NCBI RefSeq assembly: GCF_047308265.1
Contig: NZ_JBKQWY010000002.1
Location: forward strand, 62,001-126,000
DNA from: Maricaulis sp047308265
GTDB taxonomy: Bacteria; Pseudomonadota; Alphaproteobacteria; Caulobacterales; Maricaulaceae
Direction: 5' to 3'
DNA: 64,000 bases
The notes beneath the pieces are model-generated. The model was not told where the DNA came from, did not search any database, and saw only the letters and a list, made by a program, of their open reading frames with translations. Every line of letters begins with the position of its first letter. The first letter of the stretch is position 1. Made by a program: the position numbers and the translations under genes. Below, piece after piece: positions 36,483 through 44,572 of the stretch.

Positions 36483-36527
36483 GAAAACCGTGCGAACCGA
36501 GCCATTGCAAAGGCTCAAATCGCACGG
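36483..36527 (-). terminator. Rho-independent terminator of the kamA-like gene
   Basis: On the minus strand CCGTGCGA pairs with TCGCACGG and an inner GAGCC with GGCTC, followed by TTTTCC. It lies 28 bases after the gene's stop codon. Confidence 0.8.
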
Positions 36528-36554
36528 AATCTAAGTTTTCCACAGCTTGTTGTG

Positions 36555-37985
36555 TTATTCGGCAGCCATCAGCGCGGTGTCTGCGAGCGCCAGCAGTCCG
36601 GCGACACGCTCATCAGCAACATCCTTGCGGCCATCATAGATCATCCGGTCTTCATAACCGGTCAGCCAGAGCGCATCCGGATTTCTCCGGGCGATCAGAG
36701 TTGTGCCCTGTTTGGCTTCATGTGGGGAACGGTGCAGCCGGAATATGATGAGACCGTCTTCAAGAAGTTCACCCAGCGGACCGGGCACATTCCGCACAGG
36801 GTCGATCAAAGCCACCACTTCCATTTTGCCTGCCTCGGTTGAGAGCGAGAAACGCGAACGTTCAATGCCCGACAGACCATACTGGCTGTCCCGATGCAGC
36901 TGATAGGCGGTTTCTACCGGGACGGCGAAGGCGCGATGCCCCTCAATTTCCCGGCACTGGAAGAAATAGTGATTATTGACACCCAGGCGTTTCATTTCCT
37001 GTTGCAACAGGCGAAGCGCCTGTTCGTCATCATTCACACTGTCGATAATGGGGGTCTGGTTCTCCAGGGTCACAAACGGGCGTGAGCGCAGAGAGGTGAT
37101 GGCGTCGGCTACCAGCGGGTTGCGCACTGGGCGGCCGGTCTCATCGAATGTGTAACTGCCGTCCTCGTTGACATGGAGAACTTCATCCGGGTGGGTGAAG
37201 TGCACCATGAACGAGATGAGGACCTGCGGGTGCAGTTCATGGAACAGGTCCAGCATGTCGAGGAAGTTCTGGTCGATCCGTTCCGGGAAGAAGGCGAGTT
37301 CTTTCGTACCGATCCGGATGATGTCGAGGCCGGCCTCGGCCAGGCCATTGAGGTAGTCGAACAGGTTGCGGTTCGACAGCACCATGGGGTCGCCGCCGGA
37401 CAGAAGGGCTTCACGAATGCGCGGGCGCGTGGTTTCGCCGCGTGCGACCTTGGCGTTGTGATCTTCGATATAGGTCCGGATCTCGTGGATCGAGCCGGTA
37501 TCCTTCTCGGTCTTGCCGGTCAGGAAATCGGAGCGATAGCAGTAACGGCACCAGGATGAGCAGGCCCGCACCACATAGAGAAGGACCAGTTCATACTTGT
37601 GCAGCAGTCCGGGAACCGGGCTGTAGGACAGCTGGTTGGACGGATCGCTTTCTCCGGAGAGGTCATTCGTTTCCTCCGGGCGGGCCTTGATCAGGTTCCG
37701 CACGGCCTCGCTGCGGCGGGCGAGGTCCATATAGTATCCTGTGGCGCGCGGGGGCAGGCGGTCGGATACTCCGGCGCGTTCCAGCTCGTCCAGTTCGCTC
37801 TGCGAATAGACTGATGCCCCTCCGTCGCGCAGATAGGCGCGGTATTGGGCGAGGTCATGCTGGATGTAGCGACGAAACTTACTCTCACGGATCTGAGAGT
37901 AGAGATTGTCCTTGTGAGCGCGGCTGCGCGTTTTCAGTTTGGGCCGAGAACCGGCAATAAGCGTGCGCGACTTGGCGGGCGGCAT
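36555..37985 (-). CDS. KamA family radical SAM protein (lysine 2,3-aminomutase-like)
   Basis: The 476-residue protein has the radical SAM cluster ligands Cys142, Cys146 and Cys149 (RACSSWCRYCYRS; the CxxxCxxC pattern) and the aminomutase features LLSGGDPMVLSNRNL and EAGKMEVVALIDP, whose lysine is the likely PLP-binding residue. True lysine 2,3-aminomutase makes beta-lysine; relatives include EpmB, which modifies EF-P. No epmA, efp or lysine-fermentation gene is nearby, so the substrate is open. At 476 residues it is longer than EpmB (about 340). GGGAG precedes the ATG. Confidence 0.87.
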   Translation of the reverse strand: MPPAKSRTLIAGSRPKLKTRSRAHKDNLYSQIRESKFRRYIQHDLAQYRAYLRDGGASVYSQSELDELERAGVSDRLPPRATGYYMDLARRSEAVRNLIKARPEETNDLSGESDPSNQLSYSPVPGLLHKYELVLLYVVRACSSWCRYCYRSDFLTGKTEKDTGSIHEIRTYIEDHNAKVARGETTRPRIREALLSGGDPMVLSNRNLFDYLNGLAEAGLDIIRIGTKELAFFPERIDQNFLDMLDLFHELHPQVLISFMVHFTHPDEVLHVNEDGSYTFDETGRPVRNPLVADAITSLRSRPFVTLENQTPIIDSVNDDEQALRLLQQEMKRLGVNNHYFFQCREIEGHRAFAVPVETAYQLHRDSQYGLSGIERSRFSLSTEAGKMEVVALIDPVRNVPGPLGELLEDGLIIFRLHRSPHEAKQGTTLIARRNPDALWLTGYEDRMIYDGRKDVADERVAGLLALADTALMAAE

Positions 37986-38160
37986 GCGTGTCTCCCGTCA
38001 GTTGGGGCGTGCGGTCTGCGGAACATGGCCTCATCCGTCTCCCGGGAGGCTCCAGTTTCTTGCAGGACTCGTCACGTGAGTGGCTGAGTGATGGCGCCAA
38101 ACTAGCGTGTCGCACGCGTTTGTGAACCGGTGGAGCGGAAAAACATCAGGGCTGCAGATT

Positions 38161-38185
38161 TTGCCGGGTGTTTACACACCGGCAA
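38161..38185. repeat. Near-palindrome TTGCCGG-N11-CCGGCAA upstream of fliI
   Basis: Perfect seven-base arms enclose GTGTTTACACA, itself partly self-complementary, giving a 25-base near-palindrome 68 bases before fliI in the kamA/fliI divergent gap. The TTGCCGG/CCGGCAA arms resemble, in opposite order, the CGGCAA/TTGCCG palindrome near flgK. It may be a regulator site; there is no T run for a terminator. Confidence 0.4.
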
Positions 38186-38252
38186 CCGACGCTTCCTAGG
38201 CTTTCCCTGTCATCCTGATTCTCCAGGGTGCATGTCATGTCAGGACAGGCCA

Positions 38253-39593
38253 ATGCAAACACTTATCGATCGGATCGGACGGCTTGATGCCCGCATTCTC
38301 GAAGGGCGGGTCACAGCACTGAACGGTTTGATGGTCGAGGTGGAAGGGCCACAGTCTGGCCTGAGCCTGGGCGCCCATGCGGTGATTGAGACACCCCAGG
38401 GCGGCGCGCCGTGTGAGATTGTCGGCTTTCGCGGCACCACAGCGCTGACCATGCCGTTCGGCGCCTTGCATGGCGTGCGACCGGGTGCGCGGGTGTTTCT
38501 GCAACCGGATGCGGCGAGTATTCGCCCAAGTCTGGCCTGGCGAGGCCGTGTGATTGATGGGTTCGGCCGACCGCTTGATGGTCAGGGTGATTTGCCGGAA
38601 GGCGGACGGGCCTGTCTGATCAAGGCGGATCCGCCGTCAGCTCATGGCCGTGACCGGCTGGGTCAGCGCCTGGATCTGGGTGTGCGGGCGCTCAACACGT
38701 TCACGCCGATGCGGCGCGGACAGCGCCTGGGTATTTTTGCGGGTTCCGGTGTGGGTAAATCCGTTTTGATGTCGATGCTGGCCCGGGCCTGTGCGGCCGA
38801 TGTGATCGTGATCGGGCTGATCGGTGAACGGGGCCGCGAAGCGCGCGAATTTGTGGAAGACGTGCTGGGGCCCGACGGTCGCCAGCGGTCTGTCGTCGTG
38901 ACCGAAACCTCGGATGCGCCAGCTCTCGCGCGTCGCCAGGCCGCCTATATGACATTGACGGTCGCCGAGTATTTCCGGGATGAGGGTCTGGATGTCCTGT
39001 GTCTGATGGACTCGGTGACACGGTTTGCCATGGCCCAGCGCGAGATCGGCCTCGCGGCCGGTGAACCGCCGACGACGCGGGGCTTTACGCCCTCGGTTTT
39101 TGCTGAATTACCAAGGCTTCTCGAACGCGCTGGTCCGGGGCCTGTACGTCCTGGACAAAAAAGCGGATCCATTACCGGTCTTTTCACTGTTTTGGTGGAT
39201 GGTGATGATCATAACGAGCCCGTAGCCGATGCGGTTCGCGGTATTCTCGATGGTCACGTGGTCATGAATCGCTCCATCGCAGAACGTGGACGCTATCCGG
39301 CGATCGATGTTTTGAAATCGGTCAGCCGCTCTGCACCTGAGGTCTATGACCCTGCCGAGCGACCGCTGGTGGCCGAGGCTCGAAAACTGCTCGCCGATTT
39401 CGGCGATATGGAAGAATTGATCCGCCTGGGTGCGTATTCCCAGGGGGCGAATCCGGAGGTGGACCGGGCCATCGCGCTCAATCCGGCTCTTGAAGGGTTT
39501 CTGACCCAGGCAAAAGACGATGCGTCGGACATTCCGACGACATTCGCGGGTCTGGCTCAGATTTTACATGGTGGTGAAGGAGTCGTCGCATGA
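38253..39593 (+). CDS. fliI: FliI, flagellar export ATPase
   Basis: FliI is the F1-beta-like ATPase of the flagellar type III export apparatus. The 446-residue protein has Walker A FAGSGVGKS, GLIGERGREAREF and the family segment GEPPTTRGFTPSVFAELPRLLERAG. The frame opens at 38130, but the protein similarity begins at MQTLIDRIGRLDARI, so ATG 38253 (AGGACAGG upstream) is preferred; ATG 38232 is a second possibility. fliJ overlaps the stop by ATGA. The pair is transcribed apart from the main flagellar cluster. Confidence 0.93.
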   Translation: MQTLIDRIGRLDARILEGRVTALNGLMVEVEGPQSGLSLGAHAVIETPQGGAPCEIVGFRGTTALTMPFGALHGVRPGARVFLQPDAASIRPSLAWRGRVIDGFGRPLDGQGDLPEGGRACLIKADPPSAHGRDRLGQRLDLGVRALNTFTPMRRGQRLGIFAGSGVGKSVLMSMLARACAADVIVIGLIGERGREAREFVEDVLGPDGRQRSVVVTETSDAPALARRQAAYMTLTVAEYFRDEGLDVLCLMDSVTRFAMAQREIGLAAGEPPTTRGFTPSVFAELPRLLERAGPGPVRPGQKSGSITGLFTVLVDGDDHNEPVADAVRGILDGHVVMNRSIAERGRYPAIDVLKSVSRSAPEVYDPAERPLVAEARKLLADFGDMEELIRLGAYSQGANPEVDRAIALNPALEGFLTQAKDDASDIPTTFAGLAQILHGGEGVVA

Positions 39594-40006
39594 CACGCTC
39601 GCATCAACCTTTGATCCGACTGGCGCGGTTCAAGGTCGAGGAATTGCAAAAACAGCTTGCCGAGCTGGACCGGTCGAAAGCGTCGCTGAATGACCAGATC
39701 GTCCGTTTGGAGGCGTCCGTACCTGAGGAACAGGCCCAGGCGACCCAGTCCAAGGAAGGCTATCTGGCCTATGGATCGTATGCCCAGGCGGTGATCAAGC
39801 GGAAGGAAAACATCCGCGCCTCGCTCACCGAGGTTGAGACCCAGGCGGATGCCTTGCGCGAGCGCTTGTCCGAAGCCTTCCAGGAATTGAAGAAATACGA
39901 ACTCCTCGAAGAGCGTCGCCTGGCCCGGGCCGAAGATGCTGTCAGACGCGCAGAGCAGGACGGGCTTGATGAAGTGGCCCAGATCCGCCATCGCCGCTCG
40001 CATTAG
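39590..40006 (+). CDS. fliJ: FliJ, flagellar export chaperone
   Basis: The 138-residue protein is almost entirely helical coiled coil with many Glu, Gln, Arg and Ala residues and begins MTRSHQPLIRLARFKVEELQKQL. Length, fold and position, overlapping fliI by four bases, identify it as FliJ, the stalk-like partner of the FliI hexamer. Sequence similarity alone is weak for this family. Confidence 0.85.
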   Translation: MTRSHQPLIRLARFKVEELQKQLAELDRSKASLNDQIVRLEASVPEEQAQATQSKEGYLAYGSYAQAVIKRKENIRASLTEVETQADALRERLSEAFQELKKYELLEERRLARAEDAVRRAEQDGLDEVAQIRHRRSH

Positions 40007-40033
40007 CGCAGACCGAGTACTTCTCCGATCAGC

Positions 40034-40067
40034 AAAGGCCACCTCCATGGGAGGTGGCCTTTGTGTT
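40034..40067 (+). terminator. Rho-independent terminator after fliI-fliJ
   Basis: A thirteen-base perfect stem (AAAGGCCACCTCC and complement) with a three-base loop ends in TTTGTGTTT, 28 bases after fliJ. Confidence 0.85.
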
Positions 40068-40122
40068 TGCCCCGGCCCGCATGTGGTTGGGCTGTGAGAC
40101 GGACCGGAGCGCAGGAGACGGA

Positions 40123-42222
40123 TCAGAAATTGCGGGACCAGCGCACATCGAGACGGGCATTGGTGCCAGGTTCGGTGACACCCGCAAAAACCCGCTCATA
40201 GTCTTCATCAAACAGATTATCGACGCCGACATTGATGGTGAGGCCGCTCTGTTCCAGCGGTTGCCAGCGGGCATAAGCGCCGAACACGGCATACGCATCG
40301 CGTTCCGCGTCCGGGCTTGTCGTATTGTCGAACTCTGCCGCCCATTCCATGCGACCGCCCAGGACCAGACGCTGTGCGTCCAGGGTCCAGCGCGCATCCA
40401 GGAAAAGCCGGTCAGGCGAGAGGGAGCCCAGGGGATCACCGCTCTCGCTGTCCTCACCATCGATATGGCTATAGCTGGCATCGAGACTGAACGGGCCGTG
40501 TTCATAGCGAAGCTGGGACTCGATACCGCTCAGCTCGGCATTGCCGACATTGCGGCTGAACGAGGTGCCCGCCGAACACGGTGTGAAGAAGGGCGGCGCA
40601 AAACACGTGGGATTGAACGCGAACGCGACCGTCAGATCGATCAGATTTGTTGCGTCCGTTTCAAAATAGGCGGTCCGCCATTCCAGCTGGTCCGCTGAGG
40701 TGAACAGGCCGTTGCGGCGCACGCTGACACCCAGTTCCCAGGTTTCGGTTTCTTCCGGCAGGAGATCCGGATTGGCAATGAACTCATTGGTGATGAACAC
40801 CGGCGCACCCAGGATGGGGTGGGGTAGGGAGAAATGGGTCCCGTCCATATAGAGTTCATTGATCGAGGGCGCGCGGAAGGCCTCTCCCCAGCTTGCAAAG
40901 ATATTGAAGCTCTCAACGGGGGCATATGTCGCGGCGAAGCGTGTAGACGTAGCACTGTCTGACGTATCGCCAGCAAGATCAGATGAGGTCTCGAAATCGT
41001 CATACCGGACACCGGGCACCAGGGTGATCCGACCGGGCAGGCTGAACGGCGCCGGACCGGTCAGTTCCAGCTGGGTATAACCGGCTGTGTACTGACTGGA
41101 CGCATTGGGAGCGCCGCCACGAATGCCATCCGTGGCCGCCGTGTCCAGACCGGTTTGTGTGTCCTCGTAATACTCACCGCCCACGGTCAGGGCTGCGTCA
41201 TAGGCTCCCAGATCGAACTCAAAACGTTGATCAGCGCGAACGCCGATTGTTTCCAACTCGCGGGAAAGAAAGCGGTCGCTCGATCGTTCAGCCTCGTCCA
41301 CCGTGGACGTGTTGCGGTAGACGGTAACATCCAGATCCAGCCAGCTCACAGAGGGCGGGGTCAGATTGACTGTCAGGGCAAGGTTGTCGGACGTGATATC
41401 CTTGTCGACCAGAAGATTGAGGGGATCTGCAACAGCAAGGCCCTGACCATTATTGGGTTCTGTTGCCTCACCCTCATAACGTTGCCAGCTGAGTTCACCG
41501 CGCAGGCCGTCGCCCAGATCCGCGCCTACCTTGATCAGACTGGAAAACAGCTCATCCTCGGCGGGCAGATCATCGCCTGAAGCCAGTCGGATGTCCGAAC
41601 TGGAACGCTGGCTGACAGAGACGAGACCATCGAACCGGCCGGTCTGACCATAGAGGCTGGCTGATGTCCGTACTTCCTCGGAGACCGAGGAGAGACCTGC
41701 GCCGAGATTGAAACCCCAAGTATCGTTTGCGTCCAACAGGTCCTGCGCGCTGGCTGTCTGAAAAGCGATAACCCCGCCCGAAGCGCCGGAGCCATAAAGA
41801 GCCGATGATGAGCCGCGCACCGTCTCCACACCGACAAGCAGGGCCGGATCCACAAAAAGCACGCCATCATGAGCCGAGGTGAAATTTTGGCGGCTGCCAT
41901 CGAGCAGCAGGGTGGTGTTCTCGCGTCCCTGACCGCGAAGAGCCAGGGTTTGGCCCGTGCGCCGGGGACCGCCAGCGATGTCGAGCCCCGGAATGTCACG
42001 CAGCAAATCATCAAGATCGGCGGGCCGGAGCAGATCCAGCGTTTCCATGTCCAGGCTGGAGAGCAGGCCGGGATAATCAAAGGCGTCGATTTTGGTTTTG
42101 GTCGCCTCGACGATGATGATGTCGTCAATGTCGTCAATGTCGTCGATGGTGGTGTCTGTTTGAGCCAGCGCCAGGCCGGGCAGACAAAAGGCTGCTGCGC
42201 TGCCGAGAAGAAGATATTTCAT
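40123..42222 (-). CDS. TonB-dependent receptor, heme/hemoprotein type
   Basis: The 699-residue outer-membrane receptor has a signal peptide (LLLGSAAAFCLPGLALAQ), a TonB-box-like IIIVEATKTK, a plug domain (DLLRDIPGLDIAGG, LALRGQGRENTTLLLDG) and a 22-strand barrel ending in aromatic WSRNF. It carries the heme-receptor signature: FRAPSINELY, then DGTHF with the candidate heme histidine, and NPDLLPEETETWELG. Start ATG 42222 with AGGGGTG upstream gives a proper signal peptide. It is divergent from a DUF6607 lipoprotein gene, with a Fur-like box between. The mature N-terminus holds Asp-Ile repeats coded by a 9-base tandem repeat. Confidence 0.9.
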   Translation of the reverse strand: MKYLLLGSAAAFCLPGLALAQTDTTIDDIDDIDDIIIVEATKTKIDAFDYPGLLSSLDMETLDLLRPADLDDLLRDIPGLDIAGGPRRTGQTLALRGQGRENTTLLLDGSRQNFTSAHDGVLFVDPALLVGVETVRGSSSALYGSGASGGVIAFQTASAQDLLDANDTWGFNLGAGLSSVSEEVRTSASLYGQTGRFDGLVSVSQRSSSDIRLASGDDLPAEDELFSSLIKVGADLGDGLRGELSWQRYEGEATEPNNGQGLAVADPLNLLVDKDITSDNLALTVNLTPPSVSWLDLDVTVYRNTSTVDEAERSSDRFLSRELETIGVRADQRFEFDLGAYDAALTVGGEYYEDTQTGLDTAATDGIRGGAPNASSQYTAGYTQLELTGPAPFSLPGRITLVPGVRYDDFETSSDLAGDTSDSATSTRFAATYAPVESFNIFASWGEAFRAPSINELYMDGTHFSLPHPILGAPVFITNEFIANPDLLPEETETWELGVSVRRNGLFTSADQLEWRTAYFETDATNLIDLTVAFAFNPTCFAPPFFTPCSAGTSFSRNVGNAELSGIESQLRYEHGPFSLDASYSHIDGEDSESGDPLGSLSPDRLFLDARWTLDAQRLVLGGRMEWAAEFDNTTSPDAERDAYAVFGAYARWQPLEQSGLTINVGVDNLFDEDYERVFAGVTEPGTNARLDVRWSRNF
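42121..42147. repeat. Three 9-base tandem repeats (GTCGTCAAT) in the TonB receptor gene
   Basis: Two exact copies and a third with one change lie in the sequence for the mature N-terminus, giving the acidic DDIDDIDDI run just before the TonB-box-like segment. The unit is a multiple of three, so copy changes alter length without breaking the frame. Confidence 0.7.
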
Positions 42223-42240
42223 GGTCACCCCTGAACTGCG

Positions 42241-42304
42241 AATGATTATCAACTGCGACGTTATTGCGCCTTGATTTATGCAATTGCAAGTGAGAAACAC
42301 TCAC
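42241..42304. promoter_or_regulatory. Divergent promoter with Fur-like box and inverted repeats
   Basis: AATGATTATCAAC (42241-42253), 19 bases before the receptor start, resembles part of a Fur box. TGCAATTGCA (42279-42288) is a perfect palindrome and GTGAG-N5-CTCAC (42290-42304) an inverted repeat. Iron control of a heme receptor is expected; the match is by eye only. Confidence 0.45.
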
Positions 42305-42357
42305 AATAAGCATGCGGGCTTTTCGGCGCGCAGATTGAGACCTCAAGGGGAATTCAG

Positions 42358-43344
42358 ATGAAAACGATGATGGCGGCTGGACTTGGCGCACTGGTTTTGC
42401 TGGGTGGGTGTACGGTGACGACCGATATTGATTTGCGGGACAGTGTCCCGCCGGTCGCGGCCGACGCTTCCCGGTTTGAGGCCGATCGCGCGGCGATCCT
42501 GGCCATGCAGGGCGAATACGAGGTGACGTTCGACTTCCGTGAGACCGTGGCTGTTGCTCCGGGTTACGAGCTCGCTGAACCGAAACTGACGCCGGCTCGC
42601 GAGATCGTCATTGTCGTGGAAGACACGGGCGACACGATCATGCTGCAGCATCTGTTGGTCGTGGGCTCGGCGGAAGACCCTTTCATCGTGAAGCACTGGC
42701 GTCAGGACTGGCGATATGAACCGGCCAGCCTGCTGGCGTTTCAGGGACATGATGACTGGGTGATTGAAAGCGTGGCTGCTGACGATCGTTCGGGGGCGTG
42801 GTCGCAGACAGTCTACCAGGTGGATGACAGTCCGCGTTATGCAGGCCTCGCACGCTGGACCCATGATGATAACGGGATTTCCACGTGGGAACCGGCGGTG
42901 TCCCTGCGTCCGCTGCCGCGCCGGGATGATACAACGCGTGATGACTATGACGCGATTGCTGCGGTGAACCGGCACACCATTCTCAATTGGGGCTGGACCC
43001 ATGAGCAGGACAATTCGAAAATCGCCCTGCGTGATGGGGTGACCACGGAGATTGCGCGAGAAATTGGCATCAATACCTATCGCGAAGCCCCGGTCGAGGG
43101 CGCGCAGGCGGCGTATGACTACTGGGACCTGACCCAGGCGTACTGGGCCCGGGTGCGCGAGCATTTCCTGGCGCTGGAAACCGAGGGCCAGGCCTTCCAT
43201 ATCGAGGATGATGCCGAAGGCACGCTACTATATGGCGCCATTCTGGACGCTGGGCAGAGCGTGTTGTTCGAACAATCCACAACGGATCAAGCCTGGGAGG
43301 ACATCCAGCCCTTCCTGGAAAGCCAGATTCAACCGGTCGACTAG
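42358..43344 (+). CDS. DUF6607 family lipoprotein
   Basis: The 328-residue protein has a lipoprotein signal with lipobox LLGGC (Cys18), then a soluble domain rich in Trp, Asp and His, with HWRQDWRYEP, WTHDDNGISTWEP and NRHTILNWGWTHEQDNSK, which matches the DUF6607 family as I recall it. It would be anchored at the outer or inner membrane facing the periplasm. It is divergent from the heme-type receptor and may share iron control. Function is unknown; a role in handling the receptor's substrate is inferred from position only. Confidence 0.8.
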   Translation: MKTMMAAGLGALVLLGGCTVTTDIDLRDSVPPVAADASRFEADRAAILAMQGEYEVTFDFRETVAVAPGYELAEPKLTPAREIVIVVEDTGDTIMLQHLLVVGSAEDPFIVKHWRQDWRYEPASLLAFQGHDDWVIESVAADDRSGAWSQTVYQVDDSPRYAGLARWTHDDNGISTWEPAVSLRPLPRRDDTTRDDYDAIAAVNRHTILNWGWTHEQDNSKIALRDGVTTEIAREIGINTYREAPVEGAQAAYDYWDLTQAYWARVREHFLALETEGQAFHIEDDAEGTLLYGAILDAGQSVLFEQSTTDQAWEDIQPFLESQIQPVD

Positions 43345-43367
43345 TCAGGCAGGAGACCGGTGATAGG

Positions 43368-43397
43368 CGGGCGGCTGAGCCATCAGTCGCCCGTTTT
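43368..43397 (+). terminator. Rho-independent terminator of the DUF6607 gene
   Basis: An eleven-pair stem (CGGGCGGCTGA with TCAGTCGCCCG, one G-U pair) with loop GCCA is followed by TTTT, 23 bases after the stop. Confidence 0.8.
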
Positions 43398-43417
43398 CAT
43401 GTCACCGATGGTGATGG

Positions 43418-43741
43418 CTAGTTCCGGCCATAGCGCCGTTTGGTCCAGAAGAAGAACGCGATCAGGATGAAATAGATCGACAGGCGCAGGAGCACGACTA
43501 TGCCGCCGCGCTCATCGACGCGGCTGAAGGCGATATCAAATGCGAAATCCACGGGCACACCGGTCGCGACGCGAAAGAAAAAGGGCGCCACGGAATCGAC
43601 CAGAAACGCAATCGCCGCCGCGGCTGGCCATTGTGGCCATTTGCGGATGATCAGCGCCCCCACCAGTGACAGGACGATGATCAGCCACCAGTCGAAACCG
43701 GTGAAGCCATAGGCCAGTCGTTCGGAAAATGAATCATACAT
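43418..43741 (-). CDS. Small hypothetical membrane protein, end of flagellar operon
   Basis: The 107-residue protein has three predicted spans (WWLIIVLSLVGALII, WPAAAAIAFLVDSVAPFFF, VVLLRLSIYFILIAFFFW) and a basic C-terminus KRRYGRN. I do not recognise a family. It lies 30 bases after flhG on the same strand, so it may be the last gene of the fliF operon or a separate gene. Confidence 0.7.
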   Translation of the reverse strand: MYDSFSERLAYGFTGFDWWLIIVLSLVGALIIRKWPQWPAAAAIAFLVDSVAPFFFRVATGVPVDFAFDIAFSRVDERGGIVVLLRLSIYFILIAFFFWTKRRYGRN

Positions 43742-43771
43742 GCAAAGCCCCCAACTCTTTGAGCGGGTAGA

Positions 43772-44572
43772 TTAGGCGGCTTCCTTGCCGCGGGCCAGAG
43801 TTCCGGCGAGCGCATCCAGATCACGCGATGCCCCGGATTGAGGGGAGCGGATGGCGACCAGGGTTTGTGCCCGAATCGCAGCCGGAATTGTGTCGTCGCG
43901 CTGGACGATTCCGGCCAGGACAGGCGTGAAACTCAAAAAACTCTCGCAGGTCTTCTTGAAAGCGGAAAAGGCGTCATGAGCCGCTGCCCGGTTGGGTGTG
44001 TTGTTGACCACGACGAGCGGGGCCGCACCGTCATCCTGCAAGCGCAGGGATTTGACGAAGGCATAGGCATCGGTCAGCGATGTGGGCTCGTCATTGAGCA
44101 CGATCATCACATCATCCGCGGCCAGGGCCAGACGCAGGGTCGAGCGGTCCGCTCCAGCTGCGAGATCAAGAATGGCGCGATCATAGGACAAGGCTAGGGC
44201 CGCAGTGCCTGCTGCCAGCTTGGTCAGGCTGGGACCGGACAGATTGGCCAGGGCGCCCGATCCGGAGCGACCGGAAATCACGTCAAACCCGCCGCGTTCG
44301 GGCGCGCCGCCAAAGGCCGGGCAAACAGCCTTCTCCAGCGATACTGTTCCATTGATCACGCTGGCGATGTCCGAGGAGGGGTTCAGACCCAGCTGAACGT
44401 CGACATTGGCCATACCCAGATCACCATCGACCAGGAGAACCCGCTCACCCAATTGCGAAAAAGCGCGGGCGAGTCCGGTTGAAATTGCGGTCTTGCCAAC
44501 CCCGCCCTTGCCAGAAGCGACGGCGAGAATGCGCCCGGCGGCGCGGTGTTCCGGTGCAGTGGCCAGTTTCAT
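43772..44572 (-). CDS. flhG: FlhG/FleN-like MinD-family ATPase
   Basis: FlhG ATPases, with FlhF, set the number and place of flagella. The 266-residue protein has the deviant Walker A ASGKGGVGKTAIS, the switch region VDGDLGMANVDVQLG and AILDLAAGAD in Walker B. The usual C-terminal membrane-targeting helix is not obvious. Its start overlaps the flhF stop by one base (TGATG). The pair is expected in organisms with a single polar flagellum. Confidence 0.88.
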   Translation of the reverse strand: MKLATAPEHRAAGRILAVASGKGGVGKTAISTGLARAFSQLGERVLLVDGDLGMANVDVQLGLNPSSDIASVINGTVSLEKAVCPAFGGAPERGGFDVISGRSGSGALANLSGPSLTKLAAGTAALALSYDRAILDLAAGADRSTLRLALAADDVMIVLNDEPTSLTDAYAFVKSLRLQDDGAAPLVVVNNTPNRAAAHDAFSAFKKTCESFLSFTPVLAGIVQRDDTIPAAIRAQTLVAIRSPQSGASRDLDALAGTLARGKEAA

